NCBI GenBank assembly: GCA_026416095.1
Contig: JAOAFV010000020.1
Coordinates: forward strand, 1 to 54,803
Reading direction: 5' to 3'
From: Bacteroidales bacterium
GTDB lineage: Bacteria > Bacteroidota > Bacteroidia > Bacteroidales > GWA2-32-17
DNA length: 54,803 bases
The notes under the pieces are model-generated. The model had not been told where the DNA came from. It was given only the letters and a program-made list of their open reading frames with translations, and did no database searches. Shown here piece after piece: positions 43,655 through 53,518 of this stretch. Each line of letters starts with the position of its first letter. Within the stretch, counting starts at the first letter, position 1. Both the position numbers and the translations under genes were made by a program.

Positions 43655-45067
43655 TTATTTTCTTCGTCTCTCAATAGAAGAATTATCACCACTACTTCTA
43701 TTATTATCTGAAGGTTGAGAAAAAATTAAATTCGAAGGTCTATTATTAAAGTTATTTGAAGGCTGCGGCTGTTCTATAGTTCTATTATAGTTATTATGAG
43801 ACGGTTTACGATACTCAATTTCGTTATCATTAATTCTTAATGGTCTATTAGTATAATTTTCGCGAATAATGGGTTTATCGTAATAATTAGGTCTATCAGG
43901 CTCGTTTATAATTGGCCCCCTTTGATAATTGTTAGGATTATAAGTTGGTGGATTAAAAAATGGTCTATCTTGGCTAATTGTTGGTTTATTCTGACCAAAA
44001 CTTGGTTTCTCATTGTTGGTTGTAGGTTTATTTTGATTTACAACAGTAATATTATTAGGTTTATCTTGAGAAACTCCAGTTTGACTAACTCCGCCTACAA
44101 TAGGATTTCTTTCATATGGCTTATCGCTATTATTTACATTAAACAGAGGCTGCCGCTGAGTAGAAGAATTTACTTCTTTAGAATTTACATCAGAGTTGCC
44201 AGCTATAGATTGTGGTTTGGGCTTAATAGAATTGTCTAATATCACTGGCAGATTGTTTTTCAAGGGTTTATCTACGCTCTGAGAATTGACATTAATAGTT
44301 GGTTTATTTACCACTTCGTTATGATAAGTATTAACAAATGAATAATAATTACCACCACTTTCTCTATGTGAACCACTTGTAGGAATATCGCTAAGAGGAC
44401 CATAGTGGGTTCCGTCGAAAGAATTATAATAATAATTATATGCTAAAGCATCGTAATAACCATTCCAGTACCCATGCCAATAACCATGAAAATATCCATG
44501 CCAGTAGCTATAAAAAGGGCTATGCCATGCACATGGCCAGAAAAATGGATCATAATAATAATAGTAATAAGGATGCCAGTAATAATAATACCAAGGATAA
44601 TAAAAGCCTACATAAAATAAAGCAGGATAATAATAATATGCATAATAAGGCCACCAACGATATCCAAAATATATGCTTATACCCCAATCCCACGGATCGT
44701 AGGTATACCAATATAAATTAGTATAAAACCCATCGAAATATCCAAAACCCAAATATGGGCCATGGAATCTACGTATTCTTGCGGCATACGAAAAATCATA
44801 ATAATCATCTGGATCAAAATTATAATAATTATTAGTCACATAAGTATCGCCATTATTACTACTCTCTATTGTTTGTTCATATTTTTTAGAAGTTTGAGTA
44901 TTCTGAGGAATATTATTAGCTTCAGAGTTATAATAACTTGAAAAATTACTATTTTCATCTTGCTTTATTGTTGAACTATAAATATCATCGTTTATTGTTG
45001 TTTTAGTTATGCTACAGCTAAAAAGAATTGCTAAAAGACCACTTAATATTATTATTTTAGTTTTCAT
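43655..45067 (-). CDS. Aromatic-rich (Tyr/Trp) lipoprotein
   Basis: 470 aa. Lipobox LAILFSC with Cys18. After a polar segment, residues about 85-220 are extraordinarily rich in Tyr, Trp, Phe, His and Gly (for example YYYYWHPYYYYYYDPFFWP, WHGYFHGYWHGYWNGYYD). From about 270 to the end the protein is Asn/Pro/Gln/Ser-rich low complexity with repeated NKPT/NRP-like units and a final ERRRK. Similar aromatic-rich proteins occur next to proS in other Bacteroidota. Probably a surface-exposed structural or adhesive lipoprotein; no enzyme motif. It has an unusually good Shine-Dalgarno sequence. Confidence 0.8.
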   Translation of the reverse strand: MKTKIIILSGLLAILFSCSITKTTINDDIYSSTIKQDENSNFSSYYNSEANNIPQNTQTSKKYEQTIESSNNGDTYVTNNYYNFDPDDYYDFSYAARIRRFHGPYLGFGYFDGFYTNLYWYTYDPWDWGISIYFGYRWWPYYAYYYYPALFYVGFYYPWYYYYWHPYYYYYYDPFFWPCAWHSPFYSYWHGYFHGYWHGYWNGYYDALAYNYYYNSFDGTHYGPLSDIPTSGSHRESGGNYYSFVNTYHNEVVNKPTINVNSQSVDKPLKNNLPVILDNSIKPKPQSIAGNSDVNSKEVNSSTQRQPLFNVNNSDKPYERNPIVGGVSQTGVSQDKPNNITVVNQNKPTTNNEKPSFGQNKPTISQDRPFFNPPTYNPNNYQRGPIINEPDRPNYYDKPIIRENYTNRPLRINDNEIEYRKPSHNNYNRTIEQPQPSNNFNNRPSNLIFSQPSDNNRSSGDNSSIERRRK

Positions 45068-45075
45068 AGTTATGT

Positions 45076-45081
45076 CCTCCC
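45076..45081 (-). promoter_or_regulatory. Shine-Dalgarno GGGAGG before the aromatic-rich lipoprotein
   Basis: On the minus strand GGGAGG stands 8 bases before the ATG codon at 45067. Such a strong site is rare in this window, where most genes have A-rich leaders without GGAGG. It confirms the start. Confidence 0.7.
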
Positions 45082-45100
45082 TTTTTTATTTAAAAATAAT

Positions 45101-45108
45101 TACTTTTG
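45101..45108 (+). promoter_or_regulatory. Candidate -7 box (TACTTTTG) of proS
   Basis: Exact TAnnTTTG, 46 bases before the proS ATG, giving a leader of about 40 bases that contains the palindrome at 45123-45137. No good -33 box. Confidence 0.45.
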
Positions 45109-45122
45109 CTTTCAAAAATTAA

Positions 45123-45137
45123 GTACAAAAATTGTAC
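45123..45137 (+). promoter_or_regulatory. Inverted repeat GTACAA-AAA-TTGTAC in the proS leader
   Basis: Perfect 6-bp arms around three A's, between the -7 box and the proS ATG. It could be an operator or a small RNA hairpin; too short to be a T-box. Confidence 0.4.
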
Positions 45138-45153
45138 CAAATTTACTAAAATT

Positions 45154-46626
45154 ATGGCAAAAGTATTAACAAAAAAAGAAGAAGATTTTTCTCAATGGTA
45201 CCAAGATTTAGTTATTAATGCAGATTTGGCTGAATATTCTCCAATAAAAGGATGTATGATAATCAAACCTTATGGGTACTCTTTATGGGAAAAAATTCAA
45301 CAAACACTTGATAAAATGTTTAAGGAAACTGGCCACTCTAATGCTTATTTTCCACTATTCATACCTAAATCTTTTTTTGAAAAAGAAGCCAAGCACGTAG
45401 AAGGCTTTGCTAAAGAATGTGCCATTGTAACTCACTACCGATTAAAAACCGATGAAATCAATAAAAAACTATTAATCGATAACGATGCAAAATTAGAAGA
45501 AGAACTTATAATTAGGCCTACTTCCGAAACTATTATATGGAACACTTATCGAAATTGGATTAAATCGTATAGAGACTTACCTATACTCATAAATCAATGG
45601 GCAAATGTTGTACGTTGGGAAATGAGAACAAGATTATTTTTAAGAACTACAGAATTTTTATGGCAAGAAGGGCATACTGCACATGCAACACGCGAAGAAG
45701 CATTAGAAGAAGCAATAAAAATGTTGAATATATACGCTGAATTTGCGGAAAAGTATCTTGCTATACCTGTTGTAAAAGGAGTAAAAACCCCCAGCGAAAG
45801 GTTTGCAGGAGCAGACGAAACTTTTACAATCGAAGCTCTTATGCAAGACGGCAAAGCTCTTCAAGCTGGAACTTCGCATTTTTTAGGTCAAAACTTTGCT
45901 AAGGCTTTCGATGTAAAATTCTTAAATAAAAAAGGAGAACTTGAATATGTATGGGCCACATCGTGGGGAGTTTCTACTCGACTTATTGGAGCTCTCATAC
46001 TAACTCATAGCGACAACAATGGTTTAGTTTTACCTCCTGCAATTGCTCCTATTAACATTGTGATAATTCCTATATACAAATCTGACGACCAAAAAACAAA
46101 AGTTTTAGAAAAATGCAACGAAATATACCTTGAACTAAAAAATTTAGGCTATTCTATAAAATTCGATGATAGAGATAACTATACGCCAGGTTGGAAATTT
46201 AATCAATACGAATTACAAGGAATACCAATTCGCTTAGCTTTTGGACCAACCGATTTGGTAAATAATACAATTGAAGTAACAAGACGCGACACACTTCAAA
46301 AAGAAACAATTAGTTTATCAGAATTATTACCTAAAATAAAAATTTTGTTACAAGATATTCAGAATAATATATTTAACAAAGCAAAAAAATTTAAAGAAGA
46401 AAACACATTTATTGTTAATGATTTTGAAGAGTTTAAAAAGAAGATAGAAAACGGTGGCTTTTTCCTTGCTCATTGGGATGGAACACCTGAAACCGAAGAA
46501 ATATTAAAAAACGAAACTAAAGCCACAATACGTTGTATTCCCTTAGAAACCAAAGAAGAAGAAGGTTTTTGTATGATTTCCAAAAAAAAGTCAAAAAAAA
46601 GAGTGTTAATTGCTCGTGCTTATTAA
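45154..46626 (+). CDS. proS: Prolyl-tRNA synthetase, archaeal/eukaryotic type
   Basis: 490 aa from the ATG at 45154 ([20 protein letters not shown]). An in-frame TTG at 45106 overlaps the -7 box and is unlikely. Class II motifs: [20 protein letters not shown], motif 2 [10 protein letters not shown] / [25 protein letters not shown], motif 3 [17 protein letters not shown]; then the anticodon-binding domain ([35 protein letters not shown]) and the short C-terminal domain ending in Tyr (RVLIARAY). No editing INS domain, as expected for this type, which is normal in Bacteroidota. Confidence 0.97.
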   Translation: MAKVLTKKEEDFSQWYQDLVINADLAEYSPIKGCMIIKPYGYSLWEKIQQTLDKMFKETGHSNAYFPLFIPKSFFEKEAKHVEGFAKECAIVTHYRLKTDEINKKLLIDNDAKLEEELIIRPTSETIIWNTYRNWIKSYRDLPILINQWANVVRWEMRTRLFLRTTEFLWQEGHTAHATREEALEEAIKMLNIYAEFAEKYLAIPVVKGVKTPSERFAGADETFTIEALMQDGKALQAGTSHFLGQNFAKAFDVKFLNKKGELEYVWATSWGVSTRLIGALILTHSDNNGLVLPPAIAPINIVIIPIYKSDDQKTKVLEKCNEIYLELKNLGYSIKFDDRDNYTPGWKFNQYELQGIPIRLAFGPTDLVNNTIEVTRRDTLQKETISLSELLPKIKILLQDIQNNIFNKAKKFKEENTFIVNDFEEFKKKIENGGFFLAHWDGTPETEEILKNETKATIRCIPLETKEEEGFCMISKKKSKKRVLIARAY

Positions 46627-46635
46627 AAAAATTCT

Positions 46636-46643
46636 TACCTTTG
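46636..46643 (+). promoter_or_regulatory. Candidate -7 box (TACCTTTG) of the gene at 46666
   Basis: Exact TAnnTTTG, 22 bases before the TTG start. It suggests transcription separate from proS. Confidence 0.5.
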
Positions 46644-46665
46644 TAAAAAAAATTTTTTTTAAACT

Positions 46666-47361
46666 TTGAATAAGAAAAGTCAAAATAGTGTAAATAATTT
46701 GATTATTAATAGTCTTAAAGCTAAATCAGAAACTGAAAAAAAAATCCATGAAAATCTAAAAAACTTTTACAATCTTCTAAAAAGTGTTCTTAATTCTGTT
46801 GTCGTTAATTACAATAATGAACTACAGCAATACTTAAGCAAAAATTTTTTTGAAGTAAGACAAGGAACATCGCATTTTGAGCTTTTCTTTGGTGAAGACG
46901 TAGCAATATTTGTGTTCAAAGATTATATCTTTAAAATAGATGAAAGCCAATCTATATGGACTCATTCTTATTTACAAAACAATCCATTAAATGCCTACGT
47001 GGGAATTGTTGATATTTACAACTTCTTAAAGTATTCTTATAACGAAGACAGATCAGACGACTTAGGTTACCTTGTTGGTAGAATCTTAATAAATCGTGAA
47101 AATCATTTTTATGTTGAAGGGAAAAGACAACTTGCCTTCTTATATAGCGATTTATCAAATCAAATTGTAGAAGAACAAATTATTACAAAAGTAGTCGAAT
47201 CTGTTATTTTATACTGTTTATCTTTCGAAATGCTGGTGCCTAATTATGAGGATATTAGCATTATTAATGTTGAACAAATTAAGATGATATTAACAAAATC
47301 TAAATATTTAAGTGCTAAAAGATTAGGATTTCAATTTTATAAGAATGATACGAATGTTTAA
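46666..47361 (+). CDS. Protein of unknown function (231 aa)
   Basis: Starts with TTG (NKKSQNSVNN follows). Residues about 5-55 look like a coiled-coil or helical region (SLKAKSETEKKIHENLKNF). The rest is a mixed alpha/beta domain with FEVRQGTSHFELFFGEDVAIFVFKDYIFKID, a DDLGYLVGRILINRENHFYVEGKRQL strand-helix segment and a helical C-terminus. There is no signal peptide, Cys cluster or catalytic motif. It is soluble and probably cytoplasmic. The M49-like lipoprotein gene begins 10 bases downstream, so they may be co-transcribed. Confidence 0.65.
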   Translation: MNKKSQNSVNNLIINSLKAKSETEKKIHENLKNFYNLLKSVLNSVVVNYNNELQQYLSKNFFEVRQGTSHFELFFGEDVAIFVFKDYIFKIDESQSIWTHSYLQNNPLNAYVGIVDIYNFLKYSYNEDRSDDLGYLVGRILINRENHFYVEGKRQLAFLYSDLSNQIVEEQIITKVVESVILYCLSFEMLVPNYEDISIINVEQIKMILTKSKYLSAKRLGFQFYKNDTNV

Positions 47362-47371
47362 GCTTAACGTT

Positions 47372-49030
47372 ATGAAGAAATTATTTTTACTAATGTTTTT
47401 AATTTGTTATATTTTCTTTTCTTGTTCAAACAAAAAACAAGAAAGAGCGTTGAATAACGAAGATACTACTCAAATAAAAAAACTAACTATTAAAGATAGA
47501 ATTAACGAATATGTAACAATAACTTTAAAACCCGATATTTCAAACTTAAGCGCAAACGAAAAGAAAATGTTGTCGTATTTGATAGACGCAGCTAACGTTA
47601 TTGATGAAATTTTTTGGCTACAATCTTACGGGAACAAGGATACTTTATTTAATAAATTAAAAACTGAGGAGGAAAAATTATTATGCGAAATTAATTATGG
47701 CCCTTGGGATAGATTAAATAATAACGAACCATTCATTGAAGGAGTAGGGAAAAAACCAATTGGAGCTGGTTTTTTCCCACCTGATATAAAATACTTTCCT
47801 TTTTTAAGCATGAAATTTGAAGATAAAATTAGCATGTATACAGTGATTAAAAAAGATGAAGAAGGTAACCTATACACAGAGCCATACCATAAAGCATATG
47901 CAAATTACCTAACTAAAGCATCGAATTACTTATTGATGGCTGCTGATTTATGTCCTGATAAAGATTTTAGAAATTTTTTACGAAAAAGGGCTGAAAGTTT
48001 ACTCAACGACGATTATTATAGTAGCGACTTATTATGGATGGACTTAAAAAACAACAAAATAGACATTGTTATTGGCCCTGTTAATTGCGAAGAAGACCAA
48101 TTCATTCATACTAAAACTACTTACGAAGCTTATATATTGCTAACAGATATTGAATTAACAAAAAAGTATGAGAGGTTAAACGATTACCTCGAAAAAATAA
48201 AAAATTCAATACCCCTACCCGAAAACTATTTAAAACAAATAATATTTAGCAAACCTAATGTGGTAATTTACGATGGAGTATATTTTGCTGGCTGGCCAAA
48301 TGCAGGAGCTAAACAAATTTCAATCAACTATCCAAAAGATGGAAGAATATTAATAGAAAAAGGTTGTAAAAAACTACAATTTAAAAATGTTCAACGTGCA
48401 AAGTTCGATAATATCTTGTTGCCTCTTGCTAAAATATTAATAGCACCCGAATACCATAAGAATATTACGTTCGAAGCTTTTTTTATTAATAACATTGCTT
48501 ATGAAATTTCAGATGCTGTGGTTGTAAAAGGAACTGTTACTAATAAAGGACCTGCTAAAGAAGCTCTAAAAGACTACTATCCTACAATAAACTCTTTAAA
48601 AGCCGATTTATTATACATTTACATAATAACTCAATTAAACGAATTAGGCGCCTTAAAAGAAACTACCTTAGAAAATCATTATTATTCATATTTAGCAAAC
48701 CTATTAAGGTCAATAAGATTTGGAAGTGTTATTGCTCAGGGATCATCAAGTTTAATAGCTCTTAACATGCTATTGAAGCTCAAAGCATTCGAAAAAACTA
48801 AAGAAGGTTTTTACATCGTGAACATGGAAAAAATGAAAGAAGTAATTACAAAACTTACTAAGGATGTACTTAAAGTTTTAGCCGAAGGTGATATACCTAC
48901 TGCAAAGAGCTGGATCGACATTTATGGTAACATCTCACCAGAAATGAGCGAAGATATTAAAAAAATAAAAAAAGCAGGTATACCTGTCGATATAAGATAT
49001 ATTCAAGGAAAAAGTGTATTAAACTTATAA
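47372..49030 (+). CDS. M49-like lipoprotein lacking zinc ligands (pseudopeptidase)
   Basis: 552 aa from the ATG at 47372 (MKKLFLLMFLICYIFFSC, a clear lipobox). An in-frame ATG at 47345 overlaps the previous gene and spoils the signal. It aligns along its length with the protein encoded at 49044-50951 (shared DAANVIDEIFWLQ/DVANIMDELYWLQ, INYGPW/INYGPY, WMDLKNNKIDIVIGP/WMDVTNNNIDFIAGP, RSIRFG). Where the neighbour has the zinc motif FHEIAH and IIEEAKAD, this one has AYEISD and TINSLKAD, so both His ligands and the Glu ligand are lost. It is therefore expected to be inactive as a metallopeptidase and may act as a binding or regulatory partner. Confidence 0.85.
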   Translation: MKKLFLLMFLICYIFFSCSNKKQERALNNEDTTQIKKLTIKDRINEYVTITLKPDISNLSANEKKMLSYLIDAANVIDEIFWLQSYGNKDTLFNKLKTEEEKLLCEINYGPWDRLNNNEPFIEGVGKKPIGAGFFPPDIKYFPFLSMKFEDKISMYTVIKKDEEGNLYTEPYHKAYANYLTKASNYLLMAADLCPDKDFRNFLRKRAESLLNDDYYSSDLLWMDLKNNKIDIVIGPVNCEEDQFIHTKTTYEAYILLTDIELTKKYERLNDYLEKIKNSIPLPENYLKQIIFSKPNVVIYDGVYFAGWPNAGAKQISINYPKDGRILIEKGCKKLQFKNVQRAKFDNILLPLAKILIAPEYHKNITFEAFFINNIAYEISDAVVVKGTVTNKGPAKEALKDYYPTINSLKADLLYIYIITQLNELGALKETTLENHYYSYLANLLRSIRFGSVIAQGSSSLIALNMLLKLKAFEKTKEGFYIVNMEKMKEVITKLTKDVLKVLAEGDIPTAKSWIDIYGNISPEMSEDIKKIKKAGIPVDIRYIQGKSVLNL

Positions 49031-49043
49031 AAACTAATATACT

Positions 49044-50951
49044 ATGAAAATTCTTTTTTACCTATCGTTTGTAATGTTTGCTTTATTTATGTCTTGTAAA
49101 AAGACGAAAACACCAGAAGCTATGTTCGATACATTTTATGGTTACGTGTATAAAGTTTCAGAAGACAACAAAGTAAAAGAACTATCATTAAAAGCAATAG
49201 TCTCTACCGACTCATTGAAAATATATGAGGAGGAAAACTTAATACTAAATTCAAGCTACAAAGTAATATCACAAAACGATAATAACATATTCATAAAAGC
49301 AAACAATAATACTTTTAGCTTCAATGTTAAAGAAAATAAATTATGCATTATTGATTTATACGACGAAAATATTACTCTTCTTAAGTATAACGATTTTTTG
49401 AAAAACAAAGTTAATGAGTATGCAATCGTTGATCTAAAATGCGATATTAGTTGGCTAAGCGAAAATGAAAAAGAAATGTTAAAAATTTTATTCGATGTAG
49501 CTAACATTATGGACGAATTATACTGGTTGCAAGTTTGCCCATATAAAGATTCTTTACTCGCAACAATAGAAAACGAAAATTTAAAAAAATTATTTTTAAT
49601 AAATTATGGTCCTTACGAAAAGCTAAGAAATAATAAACCATTTATAGATAATGTACCTCCTTACAACGAGAAACAAACATTCTATCCTATCGATATAACT
49701 AAAGAAGAATTTGAAAAATGGAACAATCCAGAAAAGTACAGTTGGTATACAATAATACGCAGAGATAGTTCGGGCAACCTAATTTCTATTCCTTACAGCG
49801 AATTTTATAAAGAAAAACTAACAAAAGCAGCAGAATTACTTTACAAAGCATCTCAGTTTTCCGAAAATCAATCGTTTAAAAAGTATCTTCAGGAAAGAGC
49901 AAAATCTTTTGTTACTAATAATTACTTTACAAGCGATATGGCTTGGATGGACGTAACAAACAATAACATTGATTTTATAGCCGGACCCATCGAAAGTTAT
50001 GATGATGAATTCATGGGCCTTAAAACATCGTTCGAATCGTTTATATTAATTAAAGATAAAGAATGGACAAACAGATTAAATTTTATTCTTAAACTTTTGC
50101 CAGAGCTACAAGCTAATCTTCCTGTAGAGAAAGAATATAAAAACGAAAAACCTGGTGAAAAAAACGATATTGGAGTTTACGATGCAATTTATTATGCTGG
50201 CGACTGTAACGCCGGAAGTAAAACAATAGCAATAAATCTCCCAAACGACAAAAAAGTAAATGAACTCAAAGGTAGTCGAAAACTACAATTAAAAAATGCT
50301 ATACAAGCTAAATTCGATAAAATACTACGCCCAATTTCTCAAATTTCACTTGCAAATGAACACAATAAAAATGTTTCTTTTAATGCATTTTTTGAAAATA
50401 TTATGTTTCACGAAATTGCTCATGGGCTAGGAATAAGTAAAACAGTTAAAGATAAAAAATTAGTTTCAGAGGCTCTAAAAGAAACACACACAATAATCGA
50501 AGAAGCCAAAGCCGATATGCTTGGTCTTTATTTGTTAACTTACCTATATGAAAATAAAAAAATGACTAACTTAAACCTTGAAAATAATTACATCACCTTT
50601 GTGGCAGGTATATTTAGGTCAATTCGCTTTGGTCTTGGAAGTTCTCATGGTAAAGCAAACATGATAGAATTCAATTATCTATTTAAACACAATGCTATTT
50701 CTTTCAATAAAAATAAATCTAAATTTACAGTAAATATTCCTATAATGAAACAAGCAATAAAAGAATTTGTATCTCTAATGTTAACAATACAAGGCAATGG
50801 CGATTATGAAAAAGCTAAATCTCTTATATCTGAATATGCAAACCTCACTCCCGAAATAAAAACTATTTTAATTAAAATTAATGAGGCCAATATTCCAAAG
50901 GATATAATTTTCAACCAAGGTAAACATTTATTTCCTGAATTGATTAATTGA
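49044..50951 (+). CDS. M49-like (DPP III-like) zinc peptidase lipoprotein
   Basis: 635 aa. Lipobox LFMSC with Cys18. Residues about 25-115 form an extra N-terminal domain that the upstream paralogue lacks. The remainder resembles the M49/dipeptidyl-peptidase III group: the zinc site HEIAH (456-460, with GLG following) and the downstream Glu of IEEAKADMLGLYL (486-487). Eukaryotic DPP III has HEXXGH; the HEXXH form here is the shorter version seen in Bacteroidota relatives. It is probably a surface or periplasmic peptidase or hydrolase. It follows the inactive paralogue by 13 bases. The substrate is unknown. Confidence 0.82.
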   Translation: MKILFYLSFVMFALFMSCKKTKTPEAMFDTFYGYVYKVSEDNKVKELSLKAIVSTDSLKIYEEENLILNSSYKVISQNDNNIFIKANNNTFSFNVKENKLCIIDLYDENITLLKYNDFLKNKVNEYAIVDLKCDISWLSENEKEMLKILFDVANIMDELYWLQVCPYKDSLLATIENENLKKLFLINYGPYEKLRNNKPFIDNVPPYNEKQTFYPIDITKEEFEKWNNPEKYSWYTIIRRDSSGNLISIPYSEFYKEKLTKAAELLYKASQFSENQSFKKYLQERAKSFVTNNYFTSDMAWMDVTNNNIDFIAGPIESYDDEFMGLKTSFESFILIKDKEWTNRLNFILKLLPELQANLPVEKEYKNEKPGEKNDIGVYDAIYYAGDCNAGSKTIAINLPNDKKVNELKGSRKLQLKNAIQAKFDKILRPISQISLANEHNKNVSFNAFFENIMFHEIAHGLGISKTVKDKKLVSEALKETHTIIEEAKADMLGLYLLTYLYENKKMTNLNLENNYITFVAGIFRSIRFGLGSSHGKANMIEFNYLFKHNAISFNKNKSKFTVNIPIMKQAIKEFVSLMLTIQGNGDYEKAKSLISEYANLTPEIKTILIKINEANIPKDIIFNQGKHLFPELIN

Positions 50952-50972
50952 AAAACTTTTAATTATTATAAA

Positions 50973-50998
50973 TACTTACCACAATTTTTTGTTAAGTA
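50973..50998 (+). terminator. Stem-loop after the M49-like pair
   Basis: TACTTA (50973-50978) pairs with TAAGTA (50993-50998) and ACAA (50981-50984) with TTGT (50989-50992), with a CC bulge and a TTTT loop. There is no U tract after it, so a terminator or 3'-end-protecting role is only a suggestion. The rest of 50952-51099 shows no exact TAnnTTTG. Confidence 0.35.
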
Positions 50999-51099
50999 GA
51001 ACGGAAATTTATTCATAAAAAAATGTTTAAATATAAGAGATCAAACCACTTCATAAAAATTACAATATTTTGTTTTATATATCGTTTTTTCTTACGTAA

Positions 51100-53517
51100 A
51101 TGAATTTTCTTTATTTAATAGCAGCGTTACTTTTTCTTTGGTTTCAAAATATATGCCATTCTCAAGAAGAGATTAGAGGGTATGTATATAATTTAAATAA
51201 AGAGCCTATTAGTAATGTAAATATTTATTTAAAAGAAAATCCCAAAACTGGTACAACTTCAAATGCTAGAGGTTTTTTTAAATTAAAAGTTAATGAAAAA
51301 AAGGATTATTTTATTATTCTTTCACATATTGAATACGGCGACACTATTGTTGCTTGCTTTCCTGGTAAGACCTTTGAGTTTATTCTATCAAAAAAAACAC
51401 ATCAATTACCTATCATTACTATAACTGAAAAAATAATTGAAAAAGAAAATATTGAAAAAATAAATCCACTTATTATTCAACAATTACCTAGCATTAAAGA
51501 AAACATAGAAAGCTCGTTAAAAACTCTTCCCGGTGTTATGAAAAGTAACGAGCTTTCTAATCAGTACTCAGTAAGGGGTGGTAGCTTCGAAGAAAATCTC
51601 ATATATGTTAATGGCATAGAAATTATAAGACCTACACTCATCAGGAGTGGTCAACAAGAAGGCCTTAGTTTTATAAACCCCGATATGATAAGTAATATTT
51701 ATTTCTCAGCTGGAGGGTTTGATGCCAGCTATGGCGATAAGATGTCTTCAGTGCTTGATATACAATATAAAAAACCAACAAAAAATAGCATCACAGCAAA
51801 TTTTAGTTTGTTAGGGTCGGGATTAACACTCGAACACTCATCAAAAGACTACAGGCTTTCTGCAATATCTTCGGTTAGATATAAAACTACAACCTATTTA
51901 TTGAAATCGTTAGATGTTAAAGGACAATACCAGCCAAAATTTTACGATATTCAAACTTACCTTACTTACGAATTATCGGAAAAAACTGAAATTTCTTTTT
52001 TAGGTAATTTTTCGAATAACTCTTATATTTTTATACCACAATCTCGTGAAGCCTCTTTTGGAACAATCAACAATGCTCTAAAACTTAAAATATACTTTGA
52101 AGGTAACGAAAAAGATATTTATTCTTCAAAAACAGCTGCATTATGTTTCACTTTAAAACCAACTAAAAAAACCAAATCGCAACACATAATTAGCTTCTAT
52201 AACCTAACAGAAAAAGAAAATTTCGATATTTTAGGACAATATTTTCTAAATGAAGTTGATAAACAACTAGGATCAAGTACTGTGGGTGATAGCATTGAAA
52301 ACATAGGGATTGGCTCTTTCTTGAATCATGCAAGAAATAAACTAAATACACATATTTATTCTTATCAAAATATAAACACAACTAAAATCGACGAAAACAA
52401 AAAAATTTATACTGGCCTTAATTGTTCCTTCGAAAGAGTTGATGGAAAAATCCACGAATGGACTTTAATAGATTCTGCTGGATATTCATTACCCTATTGC
52501 GATACAATGGTAAATGTGTACTATCTTTTTTCTGGAAAAAATAAATTTATTCAAAACAAATTTAGTGGCTTTTCAAATATAAGTGGTAAAATATTAGTAG
52601 ATTCGAGTAGCCTCACGTATAATGTAGGAGCAAGAATTTCTTTTGTTACTTTTTCAAAGGAGCTACTTATTTCTCCAAGAATTCAGTTATCTTATAGGCC
52701 ACATAACCAAAAGAATAAAATATTCAGATTTGCAACTGGTTATTATTATCAACCTCTTACATATAAAGAAGCATTAAACCGCGAAGGCAAAATTAATATT
52801 AATTTAAAATCACAAAAATCAGTTCATTTTATATTGGGCTATGAAAATAATTTTATAAAATGGAATCGGCCTTTTAAATTTATTGCAGAAATATATTATA
52901 AAAAATATTCAAATCTTATACCCTATAATGTTGAAAATATAAGAGCAATATATTTAGGAACAAACGAAGCAAACGGATTTGCAACAGGAATAGATTTTAA
53001 ACTTCACGGTGAATTTATCGAAAATACTGAATCATGGTTTAGTTTATCAGTGATGAAAACAATGGAAAATTTATACAACGACTATAATATAAAGGATAAT
53101 ACCGAACCATCATATATACCTCGTCCTAACGACCAAGTTGTTAACTTTGCAATATTTTTTCAAGACTATCTTCCACTTGATCCTAGTTATACTTTTAATT
53201 TAAATCTATTATTTGGTACAGGTTTGCCATTTGGAGCACCTAAGGCCGAACGTTACGAATGCACATTTAGAATGCCTCCCTATAGAAGAGTAGATGTAGG
53301 ACTATCAAAAATAGTAATCGACTCTCATAAAAAATCTAAACATATTTATTTAAAATATTTTACAAAGCTATGGATTGGTATCGAAATATTTAATTTACTC
53401 GACATTAATAATACTGTCTCTTATCAGTGGGTTGGCGATATTTATGGCAATTATTACGCAGTTCCAAATTATTTAACTTCAAGACGAATTAACTTGAAAA
53501 TAATAATGTCGTTATAA
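51100..53517 (+). CDS. TonB-dependent receptor with carboxypeptidase-like N-terminal domain
   Basis: 805 aa. Signal peptide residues 1-21 (ending CHSQ). About 23-100 is a carboxypeptidase D regulatory-like domain (EIRGYVYNLNKEPISNVNIYL, TSNARGFFKL). The plug follows at about 120-225 (LKTLPGVMKSNELSNQYSVRGGSFEENLIYVNG, FSAGGFDASYGDKMSSVLDI), then a barrel ending NLKIIMSL. It is SusC/FecA-like in layout, but no SusD partner is adjacent, so it may serve a metal complex or peptide rather than a polysaccharide. thiL starts 1 base after its stop, which could link it to a cofactor, but this is only positional. Confidence 0.9.
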   Translation: MNFLYLIAALLFLWFQNICHSQEEIRGYVYNLNKEPISNVNIYLKENPKTGTTSNARGFFKLKVNEKKDYFIILSHIEYGDTIVACFPGKTFEFILSKKTHQLPIITITEKIIEKENIEKINPLIIQQLPSIKENIESSLKTLPGVMKSNELSNQYSVRGGSFEENLIYVNGIEIIRPTLIRSGQQEGLSFINPDMISNIYFSAGGFDASYGDKMSSVLDIQYKKPTKNSITANFSLLGSGLTLEHSSKDYRLSAISSVRYKTTTYLLKSLDVKGQYQPKFYDIQTYLTYELSEKTEISFLGNFSNNSYIFIPQSREASFGTINNALKLKIYFEGNEKDIYSSKTAALCFTLKPTKKTKSQHIISFYNLTEKENFDILGQYFLNEVDKQLGSSTVGDSIENIGIGSFLNHARNKLNTHIYSYQNINTTKIDENKKIYTGLNCSFERVDGKIHEWTLIDSAGYSLPYCDTMVNVYYLFSGKNKFIQNKFSGFSNISGKILVDSSSLTYNVGARISFVTFSKELLISPRIQLSYRPHNQKNKIFRFATGYYYQPLTYKEALNREGKININLKSQKSVHFILGYENNFIKWNRPFKFIAEIYYKKYSNLIPYNVENIRAIYLGTNEANGFATGIDFKLHGEFIENTESWFSLSVMKTMENLYNDYNIKDNTEPSYIPRPNDQVVNFAIFFQDYLPLDPSYTFNLNLLFGTGLPFGAPKAERYECTFRMPPYRRVDVGLSKIVIDSHKKSKHIYLKYFTKLWIGIEIFNLLDINNTVSYQWVGDIYGNYYAVPNYLTSRRINLKIIMSL

Positions 53518-53518
53518 A

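Noticed and set aside
51049-51099. Possible -7 box before the TonB-dependent receptor (ATATTTTG near 51070)
   Set aside because: It does not match TAnnTTTG in register and has no -33 partner.
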